Positions 49,073-57,352 of a DNA stretch of 57,352 nt are shown one piece after another. The stretch's first letter is position 1, and each line of letters begins with the position of its first letter. A program made the position numbers and the translations under genes. Source of the stretch: Oscillospiraceae bacterium (lineage in GTDB: Bacteria > Bacillota > Clostridia > Oscillospirales > Oscillospiraceae); the NCBI GenBank assembly GCA_017461585.1, contig JAFTYM010000019.1, positions 1 to 57,352 of the forward strand, read 5' to 3'. The notes beneath the pieces were generated by a model, which was given only the letters and a program-made list of their open reading frames with translations, ran no database searches and was not told the DNA's origin.

Positions 49073-50206
49073 TTATGCTTCGATCTCGCCGCTGAAGATC
49101 TTACGGCTTTCAACGTACATCTCTTCACGAACTGCAGGTGTTACAAAGTGAGTTGCGTAGAAGTTATATGCGCTGGGCTTGCCAATCTTGTTTGTACGGT
49201 GGATGTACTCGCGAGCGATGCGGCGCTGCTCTTCTTCGGGAAGCTTTGCAAATGCTTCGCCGCGTGCTGCATCGGAGCCGAGTGCCATGATATCCTCAGG
49301 GATGTTCATGGGGAATGTGCAGATGATGATCTGATCGCCGAAATCGTCGTAGATTTTGTAGCAATCGTTCATGAGCTGGGGAGCCCACATATCCCAGCCT
49401 GCCTTGATCATGTTGGGAACCTGCTTGTAGTTGTTGCCGCAGGAGTGGAACTCGCAGAAAATGTTCTTGGAGTGGAGGAAATCTGTGATTCTCTTCATGT
49501 AAGGTACGATCATTTCCTCAACAAGTGCAGGGGAGAAGAATGTTTCCTTCTGAGAGCCCCAGTCATCGTGGAAGAATACTGCGTTTACATCGGGGAAATA
49601 GTCAGCGACGTGCTGGAAAATGTCGATGTAAAGATCTGTGAGCTTGTCAAAGAAAGCGTGAACTTCTTCCTTGGAATCTTCGTCAAAAATAGCCATAAGA
49701 GCGTTTTCGAACTCCATAAGAGCGATCAGACGCTCGAAGTAACCTGTGTGGAACCACAGCTGGTTGAAGTTTTCGGGCTTGAGGTATGTGCCGTTGTTAG
49801 CTTTTGCACAGCCTTCCCAATCCCAGGAATCAACGTCAGGCCATACTACCTTCTCACGCCACTCGTCAATTTCTTCCATAAAGGGAACGCCGGGGCGAAC
49901 CATAGAGCCGCCAGCCTGCTCGACCCACTCCCACTCGATGCCGAACATATCGGGGCCGCCCTTCTGGTCCATATACTTCGGTGTCTCTGCCTCGAAAACA
50001 AAGCCGCGTGCGATATCATCGGGAATGATGTGGGGTGTGAAAACTGTTGTGTCAGATGCCTGATACATCTGCCACCAAGGCTCTCTCTTGAAAGCTGCTG
50101 TGCAGGAATCGTGCTGATTCAGGGGGAAGCTGAACTGCTCAACAGGCATACCGAAAATAAATCCCGGCTTCTTTTCTAACTCTTTGGGATCGAATTTTGC
50201 AATCAT
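49073..50206 (-). CDS. Uroporphyrinogen decarboxylase family protein (methyltransferase-like)
   Basis: 377 residues with the UroD-like TIM barrel. The motif FHSCGNN contains the His-x-Cys pair typical of the MtaA/CmuA-type branch, in which Zn binds and a methyl group is moved to a corrinoid; a second conserved part is FHDDWGSQ. Genuine UroD has different substrate residues, so a methyl- or demethylase-type role is more likely, but a corrinoid protein is not encoded beside it. The start is behind AAAGGAG. Expression probably depends on a palindromic operator. Confidence 0.8.
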   Translation of the reverse strand: MIAKFDPKELEKKPGFIFGMPVEQFSFPLNQHDSCTAAFKREPWWQMYQASDTTVFTPHIIPDDIARGFVFEAETPKYMDQKGGPDMFGIEWEWVEQAGGSMVRPGVPFMEEIDEWREKVVWPDVDSWDWEGCAKANNGTYLKPENFNQLWFHTGYFERLIALMEFENALMAIFDEDSKEEVHAFFDKLTDLYIDIFQHVADYFPDVNAVFFHDDWGSQKETFFSPALVEEMIVPYMKRITDFLHSKNIFCEFHSCGNNYKQVPNMIKAGWDMWAPQLMNDCYKIYDDFGDQIIICTFPMNIPEDIMALGSDAARGEAFAKLPEEEQRRIAREYIHRTNKIGKPSAYNFYATHFVTPAVREEMYVESRKIFSGEIEA

Positions 50207-50232
50207 TAGAGTAACTCCTTTATATTATATTG

Positions 50233-50260
50233 ATTATAAAACTTGTTCATAATCTGACAA
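50233..50260 (-). promoter_or_regulatory. Promoter of the UroD-family gene
   Basis: On the minus strand TTGTCA (50260-50255), 16 bp, TATAAT (50238-50233). The -35 box lies in one arm of the large palindrome. Confidence 0.7.
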
Positions 50261-50293
50261 TTCAATTATATTATAATTGAATTGTCAGATTAT
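50249..50293. promoter_or_regulatory. 45-bp perfect palindrome (operator)
   Basis: Two 22-bp arms (50249-50270 and 50272-50293) are exact inverted copies around one base and contain CTGACAATTCAATTATA. The site covers the -35 box of the leftward gene and is symmetrical enough for a dimeric or tetrameric regulator. The rest of 50207-50531 is AT-rich with no gene that I can support. Confidence 0.7.
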
Positions 50294-50531
50294 TTCAATT
50301 TTGCAATTATACATATTTTGTCTGATTGTTATGTCATAGTTTGGTGTAATGGTAGAAAATAGTACATATTTTCTACTTAATAAAGAATAATTATTTTTAT
50401 GTGCTTTTTGTACAAAATCACACAATCAAATTTAGCTAAATATACAAATGTGAAAAATTTGAAGATTAATGTCACATTTTGCTTTTTTCGCATCATATAT
50501 AAGTGTAAAATATTTTTATGGAGGTGCTGAA

Positions 50532-53500
50532 ATGAGACCGAAGCTGTCGCTGAAAACTCTATACCGAAGTCCCGTAAGGACAATTTTGACCTTCATTCTC
50601 CTTGCAGCGGTCACATTTGCACTCGTATCACAGGTGCTTGAGTATTCCGTTGCCAAGCGTGAAACTGAAAAGGCTGTTGAATTATACGACGGCATACTTA
50701 ATATTGAGAGCGGAAAATTTACAGGTACAAACGAGAGTGTTCCTGCCTACATATACTCAGATAAAAGAGTTTCACAAGGTGTACTTCCGACAACATTCTA
50801 TGAACGCTATCAAAATTTGGGATATGCTCCGCTGTCGCAAGAACAGATTGATACATTATCTGCGCTTCCGTATGTCACCTACATTGATACGCGCTATATG
50901 ACAGCAGGTGTATCAGAATACCGCCGCCTCGATGAAGGTGTTAAGTATTATGAATACACAAATATCTGTGTTGTTGAAGCAACTGTGAAATTCTATAATT
51001 CTACAACAATGGCACTTGTGGTAAGTGATCTTAGCCTTGTTGGAGGAGAACCCATACGAAACAGCGGATTTGGTGATTACGATATTTTTATCATGGGTGA
51101 AGCTTCGTATATGCTCGAAGACGGTGGCCGTGAGTTGTACTATTTGAAAAATGCCGACCGAACAACAACTGTTGCGACCAAAGACAGCATTTATGATTCG
51201 GAATATCTTGAAACACTTAATGTGGGTGAGCGGTATGTTTTTGTACTGCGATATGAGGATGAGCTTGTACAGCAGGACACATATACATATTTTCTGACAG
51301 ATCCATTCGTATACGGACAGTGTGATGCTGTGTATTCTCTCAAGGGTGAACCTGAAAACTATCTTGAAACGGAGAAGTTTGCGCCACTTAGAGAATATAT
51401 CAACATTATAGAAACAGACCAATATACCCTTGATGTTGTATATGCGAAGAATATGAATTCTATCCGATATTTTGCGGATAAGACTATCGGCATCTCTGAG
51501 GGACGTGCGCTTACACTTGAAGATACAGAAAACGAAAACAATGTATGCGTGATACATCACGACTTTGCTCTTGAATATGGGGTGGAAATCGGAGACACAA
51601 TAACCGTAGAACTTGGTAATAAGCTGTTTTCACAAAACAAAGCGGTTGGTGCAGTTTCGGTTGTAAAGGAGAGAATGTCAACCTCTTACACTACTGCAGA
51701 ACTTGAAATCGTTGGTATATTTAAAGACAACCGAAATAAATATGCTGACATAATGGAAGTTGATACTGCATGGGCATATGGCAAAAATACTGTATTTGTA
51801 CCTCAACATCTTTTAAATGTCGAAAAATCGGAACTTGAAAATCACAAGTTTTATCCGGGTGAGGTAAGCTTTGTTGTAGAAGAGGCGTGGGAGACACCGA
51901 ATTTTGAAAAAGAGATAGTGCCGAAGCTTGAGAGTGAAGGATACACTGTATACTTTGAAGACGGTGGATTTAAGGATTTGATTTCACCCATTAAGGCATC
52001 GGAAAGAATAGCTGCAATCAAGATGCTTGTTCTTATGATTGCAGTGTTTGCGGTCACATATTTTGTATCTGTACTGTATGTAGCAGGCAGAAAACGCGAC
52101 TATGCCATAATGCGTCTTTTGGGCACGACGAAATCAAAATCTGCAAGAGCATTACTGCTGCCCCTTCTTGTTATTGCGGCTGCCGCAGCAATTATAGGAA
52201 GTACAGCGGCGTATATCTATACTGTGCTTAATATTGCCGACAGTCAGGCGATAAGTGCAATCGCGGGATATGATGCTGATCTGAGTATACCTGTGTATCT
52301 GATCATTGTGTGTCTTTGCGGTGAAATAGCACTAACACTTATTCTTATGCTTGCATCTGTGTCAAGCCTCAGCAAAAAATCACCTCTTGCCCTTATGCAG
52401 GCAAACAGTCAAAAACACCGCAGACAGAGAAAGAAGAAAAATTATGTGGCAGAGCCTGCTGAACCTGTTGTTTTGGGTGAGTGGGAAAGTATTGAGCGCC
52501 TTGTGCCAAGCGGTAAAAAGTACAAAGGAAAGTTTGTTTTCCGATATGTTTTAAGACATATCCGCCGCACGGTGGGAAAAGCGGTACTGTTTATTTTGAT
52601 TGCTGTTTTGCTTATAAATCTTTTGGGACAGCTGCTTATAATGAGAAATTCTTATCTTGAGATTTTTAACGGTACAGAGATAAGATCAAACTATGCGGGA
52701 CTTCTCAACTTGAGCTATGTTGATAAGCTGCAGCAATCGGGATACGTAAAAGACTTGTACTACTGTGGTAAAACTGATCTGATGATTGACTTCTTGCCAA
52801 AACAGGGAGCTATTGTCTGCAGCGACATTTATATGTATGCGAAAGAGAATGGTATAACAGAACCGAAAGTAACATATCTCGAAGGGTATGATGATACCTC
52901 AACTCATAAACTCAGTAGTGTTATATTAATGGGCGAAGACTATATGAAAGAGTGCGGATATGAGTTGGGTGATGTTGTTGAGATAATGTCTTACGACACA
53001 TATCAGCAAATGGTTGTTTGGGCAATCATAAATTTTGAAACGTTGAAAAGTAATGGAGAAGTATACACAGACGAGGAGATACTTGAGATTGAAGGCGAAG
53101 AGTTATACAGACGCTTCAGAAAGTATCATACCGAAAACTTTACAATAATCGGAAGTGTTTCCGGTGAGGACAAAATGTTAAACAGTATTGCATTCTTACC
53201 GGGCAGTACTAAAAACAGTAAAGACTTTGGACAACTGGTAATTGTTCCCAGTGTAACGGCGGTATTGGAAGATAACTGGCAAGCTGAAGAGTACCGTGCT
53301 TTTGGAGAGGAATTGGCGGATGCTAATGGAACGGGTGAAGTTGCATTTGTAATGGACACATCCAAGCTTGATAATGTAAAAAACAACATCGAACTTATGA
53401 ACACCCTGTACCCAATAATGATAGCCGCTGTTATGGTAATCGGTGCGTTCCTGTGCGGCATGCTGATAGTTCAAAATTCCAAGGATATTGCCATAATGCG

Positions 53501-53732
53501 TGTGCTTGGTACGTCCAAACGCCGAGTAAGAGCCATAATGGTACTTGAACATATGATTTTATGCATTGTCGGTATTGCGCTTGCGGTTGCGGTACTTGCT
53601 GCTCGAGGAGTGCTCACTCAAATGCTATTGGTAATTGTACTCTATGTGGTCGTAATTTTCGCTGCATCTTATGTTGCGTCAGTACTGGCTTCCCGCAAAA
53701 ATGTACTTGAGCTTCTGCAAACCAAAGAATAA
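50532..53732 (+). CDS. FtsX-like ABC transporter permease, two-module
   Basis: 1066 residues in the layout of a large FtsX/MacB-type permease: a membrane helix near residues 18-40, an outer domain of about 430 residues, three helices (about 495-620, with YAIMRLLGTTKSKSARALL at the coupling loop), a further membrane helix near 680, a second outer domain and three final helices (955-1050, with IAIMRVLGTSKRRVRAIM). The two IMRxLGTxK repeats are the coupling helices. No ATPase gene lies next to it. Such proteins export peptides or drugs or control cell-wall hydrolases. The start at 50532 follows GGAGGTG. Confidence 0.85.
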   Translation: MRPKLSLKTLYRSPVRTILTFILLAAVTFALVSQVLEYSVAKRETEKAVELYDGILNIESGKFTGTNESVPAYIYSDKRVSQGVLPTTFYERYQNLGYAPLSQEQIDTLSALPYVTYIDTRYMTAGVSEYRRLDEGVKYYEYTNICVVEATVKFYNSTTMALVVSDLSLVGGEPIRNSGFGDYDIFIMGEASYMLEDGGRELYYLKNADRTTTVATKDSIYDSEYLETLNVGERYVFVLRYEDELVQQDTYTYFLTDPFVYGQCDAVYSLKGEPENYLETEKFAPLREYINIIETDQYTLDVVYAKNMNSIRYFADKTIGISEGRALTLEDTENENNVCVIHHDFALEYGVEIGDTITVELGNKLFSQNKAVGAVSVVKERMSTSYTTAELEIVGIFKDNRNKYADIMEVDTAWAYGKNTVFVPQHLLNVEKSELENHKFYPGEVSFVVEEAWETPNFEKEIVPKLESEGYTVYFEDGGFKDLISPIKASERIAAIKMLVLMIAVFAVTYFVSVLYVAGRKRDYAIMRLLGTTKSKSARALLLPLLVIAAAAAIIGSTAAYIYTVLNIADSQAISAIAGYDADLSIPVYLIIVCLCGEIALTLILMLASVSSLSKKSPLALMQANSQKHRRQRKKKNYVAEPAEPVVLGEWESIERLVPSGKKYKGKFVFRYVLRHIRRTVGKAVLFILIAVLLINLLGQLLIMRNSYLEIFNGTEIRSNYAGLLNLSYVDKLQQSGYVKDLYYCGKTDLMIDFLPKQGAIVCSDIYMYAKENGITEPKVTYLEGYDDTSTHKLSSVILMGEDYMKECGYELGDVVEIMSYDTYQQMVVWAIINFETLKSNGEVYTDEEILEIEGEELYRRFRKYHTENFTIIGSVSGEDKMLNSIAFLPGSTKNSKDFGQLVIVPSVTAVLEDNWQAEEYRAFGEELADANGTGEVAFVMDTSKLDNVKNNIELMNTLYPIMIAAVMVIGAFLCGMLIVQNSKDIAIMRVLGTSKRRVRAIMVLEHMILCIVGIALAVAVLAARGVLTQMLLVIVLYVVVIFAASYVASVLASRKNVLELLQTKE

Positions 53733-53810
53733 AAATACCCGTCTCAAGGTGGACTCGCATAGGAATTTACACGCTCCAAACCGTATCTTTTCCAGCAATA
53801 CTTCATCAAA

Positions 53811-53850
53811 AAACCACGGTAGGCGTCAGCCTTACCGTGGTTTCTTTCTT
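53811..53850 (+). terminator. Terminator after the FtsX-like gene
   Basis: AAACCACGGT (53811-53820) pairs with ACCGTGGTTT (53834-53843), enclosing AGGC/GCCT, followed by CTTTCTT. The stretch 53850-54004 shows no gene. Confidence 0.75.
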
Positions 53851-54004
53851 CGTTTTGCCGAAAAATCTTTCGTTTTGGAGTGCCTTGCAGTTTTGAACTG
53901 AAGATTTTTTCTTACAGATATATTTGGAGGATGCTGAAATACTTTGTGTATTTTAAAGGCGACAAATTTTCTGTGGGAAAAAAAGATTTGTTCAAAACCG
54001 TATA

Positions 54005-54042
54005 AATCCCTGTGTGAGTCCGCCTAAAGAGGCGGGGATTTG
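54005..54042. terminator. Hairpin downstream of the leftward small gene
   Basis: AAATCCC (54004-54010 region) pairs with GGGATTT near 54034-54041, and CCGCCT/AGGCGG (54020-54035) lies inside. It ends the leftward gene whose stop is at 54047. Confidence 0.6.
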
Positions 54043-54046
54043 TATC

Positions 54047-54481
54047 TTATTTGCCGTATTTCAAAAGCTCAGGCAGAAGCTCGTTGGCTTTTATACGGAT
54101 CTCGTCAGCGGTGGGGTAGTTGAGGGCAGGTGTCATGTCCAGCTCGATAAAGCCGAGAACGCAGTAAATTGCGCGGTATTCGGGTTTTCTGAAAATGCTC
54201 TTGTAGCGCTTAAGATCCTTAGCGAGACACTTGATAGCATAGTCTCTGTGCTCAGGCATGTCGATGATCTTGTGTACGCGCTCCGCAATCTCCTTAGCAG
54301 TCAGCAGGCATACTTTTGCTACCTGAGGAGACTCTTTGGGGTCAAGCTCTTTGAGAAGTGCGGTGACCTTTTCCTCGTGCTCTTTACCGTAGGGGAATGC
54401 CCACTCAGCATATTCGCGCTCGTCGCGCTCTCTAGTCTTTTTATTTTTAAACTGCAGCCACTGAATCTCACCAAGTGCCAT
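54047..54481 (-). CDS. Conserved-looking hypothetical protein
   Basis: 144 residues, helical and charged, without signal or membrane segment. It starts MALGEIQWLQFKNKK and ends ELLPELLKYGK. The start at 54481 follows GGAAGGAG. I do not recognise the family. Single leftward gene between two rightward units. Confidence 0.6.
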   Translation of the reverse strand: MALGEIQWLQFKNKKTRERDEREYAEWAFPYGKEHEEKVTALLKELDPKESPQVAKVCLLTAKEIAERVHKIIDMPEHRDYAIKCLAKDLKRYKSIFRKPEYRAIYCVLGFIELDMTPALNYPTADEIRIKANELLPELLKYGK

Positions 54482-54581
54482 AATTTTTCTCCTTCCGGTG
54501 CTTAAAAATTTATGTAGAAAGTATATCATAGGTTAAAAATTAATGCAACACAGGTAGTCATTTTTAACATTTTTGTTGCAA

Positions 54582-54609
54582 TTGACAGGCGTTTGTTATA
54601 GAATATAAC
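54582..54609 (+). promoter_or_regulatory. Promoter of the small membrane protein gene
   Basis: TTGACA (54582-54587), 16 bp, TATAAC (54604-54609). Confidence 0.65.
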
Positions 54610-54642
54610 CATAATTATGACAGATTCAAGGAGGTTTAATAT

Positions 54643-54831
54643 ATGAAAAACAAAAAGACCATTATCGGAATCATCATCGCAGTTGTGGCTGTTGCCGTCG
54701 CTGTAACTCTTGCCATCATCTACAAGAACGAGCTCATGGAGATCATCAACGTTGTTAAGGAAAAGATCGACGAGAAAAAGCGCGTTTATTTTGCAAGAGA
54801 AGAGTTTGACGACTACGCAGACGTAGAGTAA
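54643..54831 (+). CDS. Small single-pass membrane protein
   Basis: 62 residues: a short basic start (MKNKKT), one helix (about 7-26, IIGIIIAVVAVAVAVTLAII), then a helical, charged tail (VVKEKIDEKKRVYFAREEFDDYADVE). The ribosome site AAGGAGG, own promoter and terminator make it a real gene. I do not know a function. Confidence 0.7.
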   Translation: MKNKKTIIGIIIAVVAVAVAVTLAIIYKNELMEIINVVKEKIDEKKRVYFAREEFDDYADVE

Positions 54832-54838
54832 AAACACA

Positions 54839-54870
54839 CAGCACCTGTGAAAACAGGTGCTGTTTTTTTA
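54839..54870 (+). terminator. Terminator
   Basis: A perfect 10-bp stem (54839-54848 with 54853-54862) with loop GAAA, followed by TTTTTTT. Confidence 0.9.
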
Positions 54871-54930
54871 CGCTTCCTATTGACATTGATTTGCTTTTGT
54901 GATAATTTATTTAAGCACTAAATTGAATGT

Positions 54931-55006
<76 letters not shown>

Positions 55007-55043
55007 AAAAGACCCGGAATCGAAAGATTCCGGGTCTTTTTCC
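55007..55043 (+). terminator. Terminator after tRNA-Ala
   Basis: A 15-bp stem (55007-55021 with 55026-55040) with loop GAAA, followed by TTTT. The remaining bases to 55141 carry no gene. Confidence 0.9.
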
Positions 55044-55141
55044 ATTGTTTTCGGATAAAAAGATTAGGGGTGTGGCTCGTTCGGTTGTTTTGCCGGTGAC
55101 TAAGCTGCACCCCTGTGCTTTTTGCATCGACAACGGGTGGT

Positions 55142-56332
55142 TTACTTCAGTTCCAACAGCTTGCGCCATGTTTGCTCTCCGGCAGTAATCTCGCCGTCCG
55201 CTTCTCCGTTATTATCCGCCTGAAAAGCCTTTACTGCATGCTCAAATCCGCTGCCGGCGATACCGTCTGCATTGCCGACTTGGGTATAACCTAATGTGTA
55301 CAAGCGCTTCTGAACAGGTATAACGGCAGGATGGGTGCTGTTGACCAGACGTGAAATTGTTGGGACTTTACTCAACGTTTCAGGACCGGCAATGCCGTCC
55401 ACCGCTGCGCCGACAGCAGTCTGAACATCCAGAATAAACTGCTTGAGCGTGTAACTCTCCGGCTCGGACGAAGGTTCATTGATAGCTTGTGTGGTGATAT
55501 ACGCATCAAGACCTGCTGCCTTGACTTCGGACAGATACGCTTCGGCATTGCCTTTAACACGGAAAGCGCCCGTCTGAATTCGGTACAATGTGTCATTCTC
55601 ATTAGAAGATGTGATATATGCGTCAAAGCCTGCCGATTTTACTTTCGTTAAATGTTCCTCGGCATTGGTTCTGACACGGAATGCACCGGCTTGAACACGG
55701 TATAATACACCATGTTCAACGGGTGTATCGGGAGCAGGTACGTCAAAATATTCAGCAATTACGACTGCTTCTTCCTCTGCTAAACGGGCCAGATTTGCTT
55801 CTTTCATCAGCCAGTGCGTGGATTGCGTATTGGTGTGGAAAGAATGCTCTAAAATCAAGCCGACTGTCCCAACAGCGACTGCACCACGGATTACCCCGTA
55901 ATAATCACCATTGCTGCCTTCTCTGGTCGCGATCCGGCCTTTCTGTTGTGTGCCCATGATAAGACTGATCTGATCCGCAAGCAACCGACCGATTTCATCG
56001 CCGCTTCCGTCCAGCGGTACATATACCATAACACGATCTACAGTATCATTAACATCGGAGCCAACAGCATTGGAGTGGAGAGACAGGAATAGATCACAGC
56101 CTTTGGACGCCGCTCCTCGCTCGTATACGCCTAACATCGTATCTTGTGTTGCCCTCGTGGTTTTTACCACGATGCCGTAACGCTCAAGTGCAGTTTTCAA
56201 CAACAGATGAAGTGTCCAACTCATATCGGATTCATAGTACTCTGGAACTGCAGGGCTGCGGTTATAATCACCTGAATGACCTGCATCCAAGCATACAACA
56301 GGATGCGTATGACCGGGTTTTACATGTTTCAT
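55142..56332 (-). CDS. N-acetylmuramoyl-L-alanine amidase with two SPOR repeats
   Basis: 396 residues. An Amidase_3 catalytic domain (about 10-200): the zinc ligands are in CLDAGHSG, later DLFLSLHSN, and the catalytic Glu in LILEHSFHTN. Then come two SPOR-like repeats of about 35-40 residues (LYRVQAGAFRVRTNAEEHL and LYRIQTGAFRVKGNAEAYL), which bind glycan strands. A C-terminal peptidoglycan-binding-like region (AVDGIAGPETL and NADGIAGSGFEHAVKAFQ) follows. No signal peptide, which suits a phage-type endolysin or a spore-lysing enzyme. Together with the next gene it could be a prophage or spore-coat unit. The start overlaps GGATGAA only weakly. Confidence 0.85.
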   Translation of the reverse strand: MKHVKPGHTHPVVCLDAGHSGDYNRSPAVPEYYESDMSWTLHLLLKTALERYGIVVKTTRATQDTMLGVYERGAASKGCDLFLSLHSNAVGSDVNDTVDRVMVYVPLDGSGDEIGRLLADQISLIMGTQQKGRIATREGSNGDYYGVIRGAVAVGTVGLILEHSFHTNTQSTHWLMKEANLARLAEEEAVVIAEYFDVPAPDTPVEHGVLYRVQAGAFRVRTNAEEHLTKVKSAGFDAYITSSNENDTLYRIQTGAFRVKGNAEAYLSEVKAAGLDAYITTQAINEPSSEPESYTLKQFILDVQTAVGAAVDGIAGPETLSKVPTISRLVNSTHPAVIPVQKRLYTLGYTQVGNADGIAGSGFEHAVKAFQADNNGEADGEITAGEQTWRKLLELK

Positions 56333-56344
56333 AGGATGAAAACC

Positions 56345-57352
56345 TCACTGAATTTGAGTGATGACAAGGTGCGCGGATACAGACCGCGGACCACCTGCAA
56401 CCGGTGTGATGGTGAGGGCTGCTGCATTTCCGGCAGGATTTCGAACAGTTAATACAGAATTGATTGCGGTCGTCGTCACGAGAGCCATGCCAATAATCTG
56501 GGAGGCTCCGGTCGCACGACCTACCACGGTGTATTCCAAATCTTCACCGTTCAAAGTCAGGATCAACTGACCTGCTTCCGTTACACTTACTTGGAATAGC
56601 ACCTGATAGGTGCCGATCAGCGCAAGGTTGAAAGAATCCGGTCCGGTTCGGGCAATATCCGATCCGCTGTTTGGGCCATCTTGCGGGAAGCTTACATCCG
56701 TACCCGGAGCAACTGTTACGGCATTATCGGGCGGCATTAATGCATAGAAATCTGCAAAATTAAGCACACCACCGGCAGGTCCTTGCGGGCCGATGGGACC
56801 GGTCTCACCAACAGGCCCCTGTGGACCGACGGGACCGGTCTCACCGGCAGGTCCTTGAGGGCCAACGGGACCGGTTTCACCGACAGGACCTTGAGGGCCG
56901 ACGGCACCGGTCTCACCAACAGGCCCCTGCGGACCAACGGGACCAGTCTCACCGGCAGGACCCTGCGGGCCGATGGGACCAGTCTCACCAATGGGACCCT
57001 GTGGACCAATGGGGCCAGTTTCACCAACAGGACCGTGAGGGCCGATGGGACCAGTCTCACCGGCAGGTCCTTGCGGGCCGATGGGACCAGTCTCACCGAC
57101 AGGTCCTTGCGGGCCGACGGGACCGGTCTCACCAACAGGACCCTGTGGGCCAACGGGACCAGTTTCACCAACAGGCCCCTGCGGGCCGATAGGACCGGTC
57201 TCGCCAGCAGGTCCTTGCGGGCCGATGGGACCAGTCTCACCGGCAGGTCCTTGCGGGCCGATGGGACCAGTTTCACCAGCGGGGCCCTGAGGGCCGACGG
57301 GACCAGTCTCACCGGCGGGTCCCTGAGGACCGATGGGGCCAGTTTCGCCAGC
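56345..57352 (-). CDS. Collagen-like protein with BclA-like C-terminal domain, 5' part outside window
   Basis: The frame is open to the window edge, so the start lies beyond 57352. The part seen is about 190 residues of Gly-X-Y repeats in 12-residue units ([12 protein letters not shown] and variants), then a 145-residue C-terminal domain: [16 protein letters not shown], then SFPQDG and [20 protein letters not shown]. The domain resembles the trimer-forming C-terminal of BclA-type exosporium proteins and also some phage tail fibres. It probably forms hair-like triple helices on the spore surface or a virion. The frame and lack of stops are clear; the host structure is uncertain. Confidence 0.8.
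   Translation of the reverse strand, partial: AGETGPIGPQGPAGETGPVGPQGPAGETGPIGPQGPAGETGPIGPQGPAGETGPIGPQGPVGETGPVGPQGPVGETGPVGPQGPVGETGPIGPQGPAGETGPIGPHGPVGETGPIGPQGPIGETGPIGPQGPAGETGPVGPQGPVGETGAVGPQGPVGETGPVGPQGPAGETGPVGPQGPVGETGPIGPQGPAGGVLNFADFYALMPPDNAVTVAPGTDVSFPQDGPNSGSDIARTGPDSFNLALIGTYQVLFQVSVTEAGQLILTLNGEDLEYTVVGRATGASQIIGMALVTTTAINSVLTVRNPAGNAAALTITPVAGGPRSVSAHLVITQIQ
56776..57352 (-). repeat. Collagen-like 36-bp tandem repeat
   Basis: About sixteen units of 36 bp encode GETGPxGPQGPx. Frames on both strands stay open because of the repeat, which produces artefact ORFs. The array continues beyond the window. Confidence 0.9.

Noticed and set aside
49067-50179. A 370-residue frame on the + strand, opposite the UroD-family gene
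   Set aside because: The opposite strand encodes a protein with clear UroD/MtaA motifs and a ribosome site; the + frame is Cys-rich with no family motif and no ribosome site.
56821-57290. Open frames on the + strand in the collagen repeat, and the impression of a CRISPR-like array
   Set aside because: The 36-bp periodicity keeps several frames open. The unit encodes Gly-X-Y triplets on the - strand without unique spacers, so it is neither CRISPR nor a + strand gene.

Overview
The window looks like chromosome of a spore-forming Gram-positive anaerobe of the class Clostridia, probably an Oscillospiraceae/Ruminococcaceae-type gut commensal. The support is a small acid-soluble spore protein, a BofA-like sporulation membrane protein, a YloU/YloV pair, split ribosomal operons with Firmicutes-type leaders, strong AGGAGG ribosome sites and a collagen-like protein with a BclA-like end. 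The placement is inferred from gene content only.

Layout. 0.2-3 kb: a membrane/regulator operon (DUF2975, Xre regulator, lipoprotein, DUF4153/DUF4173-like protein) behind a palindromic operator. 3.4-10 kb: an NAD synthetase lacking the glutaminase cysteine, an ECF sigma factor with a likely anti-sigma protein, a repeat-bearing lipoprotein, and an MBOAT/DHHW O-acetylation pair split by a 274-bp MITE-like element. 9.9-11.7 kb: DUF1846 protein and spore protein, both leftward. 12-25.4 kb: the accessory heart of the window. A lone tyrosine recombinase is followed by two 22-bp inverted sites enclosing a strong promoter (a probable invertible switch), a five-repeat zinc-ribbon protein, a 2555-residue secreted protein (metallophosphoesterase, Ig-like, VWA) and a probable RiPP locus (four-Cys precursor, attenuator hairpin, membrane protein, HprK-like kinase, radical SAM/SPASM enzyme, PqqD-like carrier).

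25.4-31.3 kb: metabolic genes (YwlG-like, ECF S component, GNAT, flavodoxin-like, asparaginase, LysA), then rplJ-rplL with an L10 leader. 31.4-39.9 kb: leftward genes, including the compact operon parE-parC-yitT-lipoprotein-DivIVA-like-fumarase beta, with a possible structured RNA upstream. 40.2-42.4 kb: BofA-like protein and rpsB-tsf. 42.4-44.2 kb: an ArsB/NhaD-type permease behind a long leader with two terminators, followed by a tiny ribbon-helix-helix protein. 44.3-46.9 kb: SLOG protein and divergent HTH regulator sharing an operator cluster, then a HAD/RuvX/YbaK operon. 47-50.2 kb: Asp23/FakA-type pair and a UroD-family enzyme behind a 45-bp palindrome. 50.5-54.8 kb: an orphan FtsX-type permease and small proteins. 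54.9 kb to the end: tRNA-Ala(GGC), an amidase with SPOR repeats and a collagen-like protein running off the window.

The most notable system is the recombinase plus invertible promoter next to a surface-protein/RiPP locus. It has the architecture of phase variation: the promoter now points at the zinc-ribbon gene, and inversion would turn it towards the recombinase and place a terminator-like hairpin in the reading direction.
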